A DNA stretch of 64,000 nucleotides from Isoetes taiwanensis. Lineage: Eukaryota; Streptophyta; Lycopodiopsida; Isoetales; Isoetaceae. The position numbers were made by a program, and so were the translations under genes. Every line of letters starts with the position of its first letter. Position 1 is the first letter of the stretch. Shown here piece by piece: positions 47,673-57,523 of this stretch. Below the pieces are notes generated by a model that did no database searches, was not told where the DNA came from, and worked only from the letters and a program-made list of their open reading frames with translations. The stretch is from NCBI GenBank assembly GCA_021234155.1, contig JAJEKV010000002.1, forward strand, positions 12,266,725 through 12,330,724, read 5' to 3'.

Positions 47673-48482
47673 GACAATTTTTTTTTACACTGTGGGGCGT
47701 CATCTTTTGCAGCACTTCAGCAAAAGATAAAACAATTGTACTAATGTAATGTTGTCCTTTGAGATCATGGTGATAGATTTAATACATGGAAAGCCAAAAG
47801 AGTACCTTGCACATATAAAAATCGCATTCATCATTCTTGGATTGGCATGGCTCTTGGGTCAACGGCAGTTTTAAAATCATAAGAAAAAAACTAGTTCGTT
47901 AGTCCCCACTCCACGCAAGAACCCAGAGATAAAAATGGCATGAATCCGACCTGAAAAACCACTACCCAAATATGCAGATGCTTGTCTGGCTCAAGGAAGA
48001 CGTAGAAATTGGGTTAAATAATAACAAAAATGTTTACATAACATATTAACTAGTCCATCGTAAGGATGCCATGTCTTTCAAGGATACGTATATGACCTCA
48101 TGGTCCTTGTCAATAAATAGTCAACTAATCTCATCTTACATATACTTAAGTGTATCTTAGGTATATATCGCGACAATTATTATGGCATGGTATGATTTTT
48201 TAAAAGAAGTTATTATTTCTAGTTTACTATCTCTATTCGAACTTTTCTCCATCCAAATTTTTCTCTTTCAAGTTCGAACGATTCTTTCACTCTTTCCAGT
48301 CTAATTGAGGCACTTGAAGTCGGTACTGCCGCTTGAAATCGATCTCAAAATCTAGTTTTTGGTTTTGGCTCAAAAAGCTTTTGGTTTCGGCTCAAATCTC
48401 GGCTCAAGAACTCGAGAAGGTTGGTTTTCTCCGTTATTTGAAGTCTGTGTTATTTAAAGTCTCTTAATCTCTAATCCGACAA
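47673..48482. other. No recognisable feature
   Basis: AT-rich unique DNA after the LINE tail. I looked for continuation of the violaxanthin de-epoxidase exons and saw none. Confidence 0.5.
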
Positions 48483-49075
48483 GCTTTCTAAAACTCTGAT
48501 ATCTATCTACTCTCCTATTCTATCTTATTCCTATATCCTATCTTATTCCTATATTCTATCTATTCTCCTATTCTATCTTATTCCTATATTCTCTAGTTCT
48601 CCTATTCTTATTCTTATTCTTATTCTTATTCTCGTATTTCAAAGAACAGATATATTCTTCTAGTTCTCCTATTCTTATTTCTTTTCTAGGTCTTCTTCTG
48701 TTCTTATTTCTAGGTATTTGAAAGAACAGATATATTTAGAAAATGAACAAAATACTATAGTTCTGTTCTCTTCTAATTCTGTATATCTGATGTATCTGCT
48801 GTATCTTCTCTAATTCTAATTCTCTTCTAATTCTGTATATCTGATGTATCTGCTGTATCTCTTATTCTATTGCTATCTGCTCTTATTCTATTTGCTCTTA
48901 TTCTATTGCTGTCTGCTCTTATTCTATTGCTTTCTGCTTTTATTCTATCTGTTCTTATTATATCTGTTCTTGTTCTATATGTTCTTATTCTATTGCTCTC
49001 TGCTCTTATTCTATTTCGTATCTGCTATTTCTATTGCTATCTGCTCTTATTCCATTGCATATATCTATTCATATT
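48483..49075. repeat. Pyrimidine-rich cryptic simple repeat
   Basis: A nearly pure TC/TA mix of words TTCTATCT, TATTCTTATTC and CTGCTCTTATTCTATTG, about 590 bp, with weak 14-30-bp periodicity. TGTATATCTGATGTATCTGC occurs twice (48,780 and 48,833). Frames through it are Leu/Tyr-rich artefacts. Confidence 0.85.
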
Positions 49076-50682
49076 CACTGGCTTCTTGTTTTTCGAGAAC
49101 CTCGTTTATTTTTCAGTATCTTAGCTGCTTTTAGTATTTCATCCTTGCTCTCTGCCAGGTTGATATGTTTATTTTTTCTATGCTTTTTTTTCTCTATAGT
49201 ATGTTATGTTAGAATGGACGAAATCGTGCTTGGCGCATTTCGAGTTTGGCCTTTCTATTTCCTGCAAGTTTATTCAAATTGCGCCAGGCCCGTGTAAAGT
49301 AGAACTTTGAAAAAAAACACTCTCTAGAAGTAAGAAGAACATCTAAACCTAATCATATATATTCAACTTACAGTTAGGGTTCATTGATTAGGGTTCAAGA
49401 TCTATACTGAGGTGTCTAGGAAGGTTCTACTAGAGACACAAAATGCTAACTCATCTGGAGTCCTAACTTCCAGATGATCTATGAAGAACTCTAATTTAAA
49501 TACCTGCTCCTGAGGAACTCCCTCCTATTCCAGGCGTCTCCATGGTCCTCGAGATGGTTGAAGTAGCTCTCTCTCCAAGGACGCTCTCACTCCAAGGACG
49601 TGCACACATTTTGGGGGCTGTTGTGCTAGGCTATGTCACAGCAAACAGTTCTCGAAACGGAGTTTCGAGTGCGAAGAAGGTTCACAGACTGTTGGAGCCA
49701 AGAAAGAGGCCTAGGGTTAGGGTTTAGGCCTTTATAGGTTAGGGTTCACATGTTATGCCACGTAGCTCCAATAGGGTAGTCCCATGTGGCGGGTGCCCAA
49801 TAGGTTAAGGCCATGTAGAAAATGGTCTTAGCCTAAGGTTGGCTAAGTTACATAAATAACTTATGCCACTAATCTATGGTATACAAGGTTATGAAGGTAG
49901 ACTTGTATAGTGACGGACCTGGAAATATAATTATTTATGGCGTATATTTCCCTGGAACGTCACATTCTCCCCCCCTTAGGATAATGTTGTCCTCAGCATT
50001 ACGCCAAGGTGACGACTCTAATCTACTCCTGCAAAACACACATGAACATACAACTTGCTTTAAATCAAATGATCAACTTCCTATTAAGCAATCGATACAT
50101 ATTATAGGCTATATTTGTACCTATACAAAATTATATAGCCTTCACAAGATTACTCATTATAATACTCAAAACAATATCACAATAGTTATTAGGGTTCATA
50201 ATTTAAGTCTAAATCATGACTCCCATCTTCACGTAATGCGCTCCTCGTCTAAGTTCCCTTTTTACTGGCCTGCACAAGTAGCACATTACGTTAGTTTGGT
50301 TAATAAGTTTGTGGTTTTAGGGGACCACCTCCCCTAACTACCTCCTTGAGCCGAACTACTAGCTCAAGGTTACCCTACTACCTTGCACTCGATCACAACC
50401 CCATAAGGATTTGAGCTTAAGGACCATTTAAGATGATGTGGAAAATGGTCTTAGCCTAAGGCTGGCTAAGTTACATAAATAACTTAGTCATGCACCTTAT
50501 GCCACTTGTATAGTGACTTGTATAGTGACGAACCTGGAAATATACGTATTTATGGCTTATATTTCCCTGGAACGTCACACCATTTGTGTTGTGGAGATGC
50601 CCCAAGTAGTGTGTCTATGGACTTAGACAACATTGGCATCTGCTTTTTGGCCTGTTGTGGTACACAATGGTTTTCATTCTTA
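49076..50682. repeat. Pair of ~150-bp direct repeats in unassigned DNA
   Basis: 49,818-49,972 and 50,440-50,580 share AAAATGGTCTTAGCCTAAGG, GGCTAAGTTACATAAATAAC and GACCTGGAAATATA...TTTCCCTGGAACGTCACA. After the first copy comes TTCTCCCCCCCTTAGGATAA, a form often seen next to plant LTRs, so an LTR remnant is possible. 49,076-49,817 holds only the motif TAGGGTTAGGGTTTAGG at about 49,711 and no gene. Confidence 0.5.
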
Positions 50683-50997
50683 ACTAAGCAGAGTTTCACT
50701 AAATTTGAAAATTTCGTGATTCCAATTTCTCGTGAAATCAGTTTCTTCCCTGTTTTATCACACACATTTGGATAGATATGGCACTATTTACTTAACAAGA
50801 AACCAATTGTCATGCAAAAACCACTACATTTAATATAAAACAACGCGGTTTTAGTTGTCAAGAAGAGAAGTATGGTGCCATTTACTAAGAAAGTATGAGG
50901 AAAAGCGCGCCGAGAACCTTAAAAGCAGATATTAAATTGCAAAAAAACGCCCGCCAAGCAAACAAAATGGCGCGGCCGCCCGTTTGCTTAAAAATAA

Positions 50998-51155
50998 CTA
51001 CAAAGCAAATAGCGCAAACACGCTATTTGCTGGCATGTAAAACCAAGCAAATAGTGCAGGCGCGCTATTTGCTTTAACGTAAAACCAAGCAAATAGTGCA
51101 GGTGCACTATTGCTTTAACGTGAAGACCAAGCAAATAGTGCGCTCGCGCCATTTT
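50998..51155. repeat. Tandem hairpin repeats, AGCAAATAG-type (R2)
   Basis: Four inverted repeats AGCAAATAGnGC...GCGCTATTTGCT at 51,004, 51,055, 51,088 and 51,129, with spacers TTTAACGTAAAACCA. The first has an 11-bp stem and 6-nt loop. They lie 100-250 bp downstream of the gene's stop codon. Confidence 0.85.
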
Positions 51156-51250
51156 CCTATAGATAACATATTGTTTCAAAAGGCCATGTAGTTATATATT
51201 AATAAAAGTACAATGTAGATACAATTTTTCAAAGTGAGATAGAATTTTCT

Positions 51251-52061
51251 TTAATAGTCGTGACCGAAGTGTTCATCATCGACTTTCTCATAGTCTGCAG
51301 GGTTAATTTTACTGCGGTCAATTTGCTCCTCCTGCTCAGCTCCACCTTGGCCCGATGTCTCTCCTTTCTCTATATGAGAACCTGGTTCGTCTACCCTCTA
51401 CTCAGCTTCACCATCTTTCAAAGTCAAGACTTCACGTTCGCCAATGGCCTTTGGGGCAAGCAAGGGGTATAGGACGTTCTCGACCCTACCCAGAATGCCC
51501 GCTACGCATTTCATCTTTCCGAAGTCATGCTCATACGTCGCACTGATTCTTCCTACATGAAGTGATGCCCTAGAGAAGGCTCCAGCAGAGGAGAAATCTC
51601 GTACGATGTTACCTGGAGGGCAGAGCTTATCAACAAGGTAGAACGCAGTTGCAGGACCAATCTGCTTATGCACCAGATATTCTCCTTCCATACCCTACCA
51701 ACTGAATTTAAACCTGTCTTGCAGGAGTTTTTTTAGCCATAACATCCCCCTCACTTCCGATGGCTTCCTTAGAAATAGGAGGAATTTGCGGGAGCTTCTG
51801 AGGATGATCACCATATAGCCTGAGATCCAGGTCTTCATCAGGCTCTCCCATGTGTGTCGAAATCCTCATAGCAAGAACGAGAGCATGTGGCTCTTTCATT
51901 CTTGTACCACCTGTAGCTCCAGTTTCCTCTTCATAGATTCCTACAAACACTCTTGACCTAGATTCCAGTCTTTCAAGCGCACTGGCAAATAGAAAGTTAT
52001 GCTCCGGCCTGACAAACATAGAATCCAGTATGTCTCTACATCTGTCATCTGTGATGCGGTA
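51251..52061 (-). pseudogene. Methyltransferase-like C-terminal part of R2
   Basis: Contains MFVRPEHNFLFASALERLES, an acidic region (HMGEPDEDLDLRLYG), YLVHKQIGPATAFYLVDKLC, then GNIVRDFSSAGAFSRASLHV followed by GR and EHDFGKM. The last block has the layout of motif I in beta-class N4/N6 DNA methyltransferases, where DPFxGSGT is followed by GR and an acidic residue, but the key D-P-x-x-G-x-G positions have changed. Catalysis is therefore doubtful. One in-frame stop (TAA) lies at about 51,710. The tail has AEQEEQIDRSKINPADYEKV and ends HFGHDY. Confidence 0.5.
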
Positions 52062-54789
52062 TCTTATATTATAATGTTATTGTGTAAGTGTTGGACCCAG
52101 CCCTAATTTGGGCGGCCCAGATTTGATGAAATCAATGGAGGAGATGATGCCACGCCATCACGCGAGTTTGGGTTTTTTTGCCGGGTTCGTGAGGGCGGCA
52201 GAGCACTTTCGAGTCTGCCGGCTCCTCCTCCGAAACGCACCTTCTAGGCGCATTGATCCCAATCTTTGAGTTTATCCGTAAGTTTCGTTCACTCTTAGTT
52301 TAGGTCGCCGCCAAATTTTTCTCATGTTCTTAAGCGGTATGGCGAGCTTTGTAATGGGCTTGAAAAAATGTCAAGCGCCATTCTTGCAGGTCTCCCGGCT
52401 ATCTATGGCGGAAGAGCATCATATGATGCCGCTGCATCGCTTCGGTCGTGGCCTAACTTCCTCTGTGGACACCAAGGAATACATGCACCGGGATGGTGAT
52501 GGTGGTTCGTGGAGCTTCAACCGACAATCTCGAGCAGTTATTAGGTAAGTGTAGGTCTCTCTTGGAGAAATTAGAAACAACGAATTTGTGACTTGCTTTG
52601 TATAGGAGGCATCCGTTTCTACCATTGTAAGGTCGTGATTTGCTACGGTGACAAAGAGATCTGTTTCCAAAGCATTGTTGATTACTTTAAGGTACTTTTG
52701 TTCTCGCACATGTATTATCTCGATATCCGCAAATAAAGAAGCACCCAGCTACTTTAGAAGGCATATTAAAAATAGAAGCAATGAATGTATCACGCACATT
52801 TTAAGTTTTGCTCAAGAAATCGCGTGTGAATAGAAGCAACGCTTTTTACATGACCCGACCATTTGCGGAAAGCGCTTGAAGAGCGGATTGTGGCAAGACC
52901 CGACCATTGGCGTAGAAAGCGCTTGAAGAGCCGGATTGTGGCAAGTTGTGGAGGCATTACTAAAAAAGCCGTGGAGGCAATTGTAAGATAATGTAGAAAA
53001 ATATACATCCGCCAAGTTTTGGTGCTTGCAAAAATGCTAGGTAGCCACTCTATTCCTTTCTTTTCCATTGTTATCTCCTTTGCATCTCGCAAGATATAAG
53101 TTATGTCTACTTGCGAAATACCTTGCTAAGCCAGTGATTTCTTGACTTAAAGATAGAATTTTCTTCTTATGGCAGTTTTCCTTAAACGTTAAGGTGGATT
53201 ATTTAGGTTTGATCATGCTAATTCAAGGTGGAAGCACTCATATTGCAACTAAGTGTAATGCCTTATTTTCGTGAGCCAAATATGATATCAAACATGGCTC
53301 AACTTCTTTGGCTACAAACATGATAGTTCACTTTTTTCAAAGCATCATCATAAGCATGCCTCCTCATTATGACCCGGTTTGCCCTCTAAAAAGATTACAT
53401 GTAGAAATGTATGACGTATGCAATCAATCATGTCTCCTTTGAAGTAGCATAGTGCCTTGGTCTTTATGTATTCTAGGAAATACCTTCACCATTAGAAGGA
53501 AAAAAAATAGGTGCAATTTAACTGCTCATCTAAAACGTGTGTATGGTTTTCATTTGAGTTCGTTTGTTGTTGGCTCAAACATTGTGAGCCTTGAAAATGT
53601 TTATGTTTCCTATCTAGCGGGATATAAGTTATGGCTACGCAAAATACCTTGGTGAGCCAATGCTTTCATAAGGCATATTTGAGTGTTTGCATATTTAAGT
53701 CTATTTAATATATCCTGCCGTATGGTTATAGCATTCAACAATGTCACGTCCCTTGAATGAAGGAGTTGGAAATACATGTTGTGCATATAAGCTTTAAAAT
53801 GGATACCCCAAAGGCGGATGAAATACAAAACCTCATAGTATTTTCGAGATTCCTTTGGGTCGCCTATCACAAACTTTTGATGTTCCGAGATCAATCTCAA
53901 GGACTATAAAATCTTTTGTCGTGTCATGAATTATGGCATTAAACTCGAAATCACAAAATATTTTTATTCTACAAAGTAGAGAGTTTACTTGCATATGATT
54001 TTATATACACCGCTCCAAGTACAAGGCTAGCAATGGGCCTAATGATGTTGAACTCTTGGTTGATGATGAGGTAACTACCAAAGAGAAAAATTAAGAGCAT
54101 AGAAAGGAAAGAGTTACTTCTAAAGAATGGCTTGGCTGGTGAAAACTAATATCTATTGTCTTAGTATGAATGAGGGATTGTGCATAGAGATTTGAAGTCA
54201 CATGATTTGGTATTACGTGATGAATTTATAAAGATTATAGATCTTTTGTTGTAGCATAACAACAAAAGTTGATTTTCTTTGTTTATCCGTAAAATCAATT
54301 TTCTTTGTATCATATTCGAACATTTTCTAATGCATCTACCTTCATGGTGCACATGGCTTTCATTTTTGGTCTATACTTACACGAGAATAAGATGCTACGT
54401 GGTCATGTAGTACCATGGACAACCATGATTACTTTTGATGTTCAAAGTGAAAGGCAATCCAATATTTTAGCAATCAATCACCAAACCATATAGATTCCTC
54501 AAATATGTTATGTCCTCGAAGGCTAGAATAATCCATGCATTGGAGATGCATATTATCATGACCTATAGGTCGGATAGTCCATTTTTCCTATGGGACAGTG
54601 TTTAGTACCAAAAAACAAATCTTATAAGTGCATGGTGAAAGTCATTAATTGTTTACAATCATCATATCTTTGCATGTCATTTCTCTCGAGTCTTTTTTAA
54701 CTTAGCAATTGATTTGCTACATTCACAACAAGTTCCCAACGTTTATAAGTTCTCCGATTACGCCCAGCAACGCTGGGCACCATTACTAG
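52062..54789. mobile_element. Helitron inserted in the ParB-like gene, with empty site in R1
   Basis: Starts TCTTATATTATAATGTTATT after A (52,061). Ends with hairpin GCCCAGC-AAC-GCTGGGC (54,762-54,778), ACCATTA and CTAG (54,786-54,789), followed by T. The flanks GATGCGGTA and TCAAAAAATGTG join to match GACATTATCGAAGAACG near 36,920 in R1 without a gap. That is the empty site and proves A|T insertion with no duplication. 2,728 bp, no Rep/helicase. A plus-strand frame at about 52,320-52,545 (ELCNGLEKMSSAILAGLPAI) ending at GTAAGT may be a captured exon of unknown origin. A ~50-bp tandem duplication lies at 52,853-52,950. Confidence 0.92.
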
Positions 54790-55513
54790 TCAAAAAATGT
54801 GATTATTGTCTCACTATTCCAAACAGGAATAAGCTGCCTTGCATCTAAACATATCATGCTGGCAGGTAGCACAGTAATTTCTTGCGGAATTCCCCCAGCA
54901 ATGACATGTTCAACAAAGCATCTTGCCAAGTCCTTTTCTGTTTCGGGCTGAAGGATTTTTCAAATAGATCTGGCCAAGGAGAATGTCATGTTACCATGAA
55001 CTCCCTCTTTGAGTATTCCTTCCGACACCCACTTATGGTGGCATACTTCCAAGCCAGAGGTGCAGTATCAGAAAAGCTGTCGGTGGCCTTCCTTAAGTCC
55101 TCGAATTTCTTGTATTTAATGCCAATTTGATCTGATATGAAGTGCAATATCTCCTTCTTCATGTAAGCAAGAATTCTTAAGTTCTGTGCTCTCGTCTTGA
55201 AAAAATTCTCGCCTTTGTAATCTGGGGTGACTTTGACGTATATATTCCCGCTTAATGTTTCTTCGAGGACCTTTCAACAATCATCATAGTCCAAGCCCCT
55301 CATGCATCTAAGGTAGTTGTCACTAAAGTAACCTTTATCTTTTGCAAAATTGATTACTATAGATTGACCCCTATTGTCCTTAAGTTCTCCCTTCCTCCAT
55401 TTGTTCCACATCTGGCGGAAGAGTGCATAAACATCATCTGGCATGAAGACAAATCTGTTGATGTCCTTCGTGTGTTTGCCCCTCAGAATCTTCTCTGCCA
55501 TTTGAAGGTAGTG
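54790..55513 (-). pseudogene. R2 middle exon(s), helical region and HSPW segment
   Basis: From the intron acceptor (TTCTGTTGCAG at 55,514) the frame reads HYLQMAEKILRGKHTKDINR, FVFMPDDVYALFRQMWNKWR, KGELKDNRGQSIVI and YLRCMRGLDYDDC, then a TGA. The text continues in frame: KVLEETLSGNIYVKVTPDYK, RILAYMKKEILHFISDQIGI, RKATDSFSDTAPLAWKYATI. A later frame gives FMVT-stop-HSPWPDLFE. In N4-cytosine methyltransferases the catalytic motif is SPP(Y/W). HSPW could be its remnant, and this lies upstream of the motif-I-like block, as in beta-class enzymes. That link is an inference. Confidence 0.5.
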
Positions 55514-55639
55514 CTGCAACAGAACTGGCGATGTTAGAATTTGCAACGGTAAATGAAATGGCGCAGCTGCGCCATTTACCACAAATGGCGCAGCTGCTCC
55601 ATTTACACAAAATATATGGCAACACAGACGTAAACGTAC
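55514..55639 (-). repeat. Small intron with tandem palindromes (R2 inner copy)
   Basis: 126-bp intron: donor AAG|GTACGT and acceptor TTGCAG|CAC on the minus strand, phase 0. It contains two palindromes at 27-bp spacing, 55,556-55,577 (perfect 22 bp, arms AAATGGCGCAG) and 55,583-55,604 (one change), both centred on CAGCTG. Confidence 0.85.
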
Positions 55640-56128
55640 CTTGTACTCGTCACTTCTTGACTGTCCTTTACCAGCAGGAGCTGGTCTTCCGCACTCCTGA
55701 TACTGCTTCCGCAGATGGTGAATCTGATCCACATATGGTTCCTTGAAGGCAGTCTTGGCTACAATATCATTGACATCCACACTGAGTTAAAGAAGGTCCA
55801 GGTCACTGATCTGTCCAGAAAGAACTCTGCATATTCTGAAAGTATAGATCTTCCTGAGCTCAACTCTAGCATCTTCTATCCCCAACTTACTGCACACAAG
55901 TTGAGCAGCAGAGACCGAATGATTACCATTGATAATATAAAATCGTTTCCCTGCCAGATCAGATTCCTGTGACCAGGTCAGCAACTCCTTTGTAGTCGGA
56001 TCAAAGGGCACCACATCTGCTGGAGTGAATACCGGATGTGGATCCTCAGCAAAAGATTTGCAGAGCCTCCTAACATGCCCGGGGTTAATAACCTTGGCAG
56101 TGATATTAGGTGGTGCCTCTTCTAGATC
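55640..56128 (-). pseudogene. ParB-like domain exon (R2 inner copy)
   Basis: Reads NITAKVINPGHVRRLCKSFA, EDPHPVFTPADVVPFDPTTK, GKRFYIINGNHSVSAAQLVC, RICRVLSGQI, then (after a TAA where CAA is expected at 55,785) LSVDVNDIVAKTAF and SRSDEYK at the splice donor. I-x-P-x-H-V-x-x-L with an S/F helix, followed by FYIINGNHSVSAAQ, is the layout of ParB N-terminal/Srx-like domains, where the (D/N)G(N/H)HR box binds nucleotide. Here the arginine is replaced by serine (NGNHS). In bacteria and phages such domains are often fused to DNA methyltransferases. Confidence 0.65.
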
Positions 56129-57265
56129 CCAGATGGATATTTGTGTATGTGTCCAAGGGGGAACATGTGGTCGTGCTTTTGTATTTTTTTAATGTTTCCT
56201 CTGCCATTTCTTCTTCGGCATCACGGTCCATCTTTAGTTCCTCGGGCACCTCAAGGTCTGCCATCTTTTGCAATTTCCTTGCCCTTGTCTCCCTTTTGTT
56301 TCTTTCTTTCTCTTTGCTGGTGTGCTATCTGTTGTGGACGCTACCACTTTTATGTGTTTTGTAGCCTCCTTATTGTCACTAATTGTGCGCTCGCTATCAG
56401 GCTTCCCAGTGGACTTCACGGGAGATTCATGTTGGCGAGCCTCTTGCTCATCCCTCTTCTCCTCCTGATGCTCGTCCCCCTTCTCAGCCTCTCGTCCTCC
56501 CTCTTGTTCTGTCTGCCTTTGTACTTCATCTCTTCTACCTGCCTTTGTTCCTTTGCCAACTTTGGTGGCTGGTTTAACCTTTACACTTTTAACAAAGTTT
56601 AAATTAAAACACACTTATTTGCTCCAAACGCACTTCAAAAGGAATCTTTGAAAGATTCCCTAAACTTCCCTTAAAAAAGTCCATTTTTAAGGTTTTTTTG
56701 TGACAGGTGTGACAATTTAGGTAATTTAGGTACCCTTTTTGAGGGGTTGATTGAACATAACTTCCATGCAAAAATTTTAAATAGCAATTTTCATCCTCCT
56801 AATTTAGAACAAAAAATAGTTACTTATATAAAGTGTAGCAAAAAAGGGGCAATAAAAAAAATAGCAAGGGTAGTAAATTGACAAAGAAGTGATATATTCA
56901 AGGTTGTGAAAATTGTACAAAATTATGAACAAAATTGTCAAAAATATAGGCTATTTTGACAAACACTCATCACCTGCACTTTTTGTTCTTTACATGTTCG
57001 AGTCATCGGACAAACTTACATTTTGCAGCAATATCAGGATGCATCTCATCCTCAGACTCATTTAATCCCTGATCACTTGAGCCTTCATCCCGGGCCTTCA
57101 CTCTCAAACTGGATGTACTCGAACGATCTTCTTCCTCACCGCCTACAAGTGAGTCTTCATCATCATCTTTTTGGCCACCTTTCTAGGTTGTTTGTCTAAT
57201 CCACATGCCGACCTTATTAAAGTTTGAGTGACCATACGTAACTTATTAGCGCAAATGTAACAAAG

Positions 57266-57523
57266 TCATATGCAAGAACCTTTTACTTCAGCTAGATCTA
57301 TGACAGCAGTGTTTGCTTTGGTCTTTGCTCTCTTTCCCACTCCTGTTTTTACCATCTCCAAAGTATAACTCCCACTGAAAGCATTGGCAGCATTTGTTCT
57401 CATCCAGTGCACTTTTAATTGAGTGGAAATTCCATCCTCTCTTGTTACCTCCAGTACTTTAGCCCAGAATGGCTTCCCAGATTCATCATTATCAGCTAGG
57501 ACAGCTATGAGCATTCCTTTCAA
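57266..57523 (-). pseudogene. N-terminal SH3/chromo-like exon (R2 inner copy)
   Basis: GMLIAVLADNDESGKPFWAK, VLEVTREDGIST, LKVHWMRTNAANAFSGSYTL, ending AEVKG at donor AAAAG|GTTCTT (57,280). The PFW-KV-EV...KVHW pattern resembles the module in the gene at 3,928-4,566 (VWLGYTISDIW...VRVEWW). An upstream start is not certain: the duplication breakpoint cuts at about 57,519. Confidence 0.5.

Noticed and set aside
48844-49134. Leu/Tyr-rich hydrophobic frames suggesting a membrane protein
   Set aside because: The DNA is a low-complexity pyrimidine-rich repeat; hydrophobicity follows from TTA/TTC/TCT codons.
49705-49740. TAGGGTTAGGGTTTAGG resembling telomere repeat
   Set aside because: Only two or three imperfect units; too short to call an interstitial telomere.
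55434-55625. Continuous minus-strand frame through the palindromes (NGAAAPF repeats)
   Set aside because: Good splice sites (AAG|GTACGT and TTGCAG|CAC) remove this segment, so it is an intron read through by chance.
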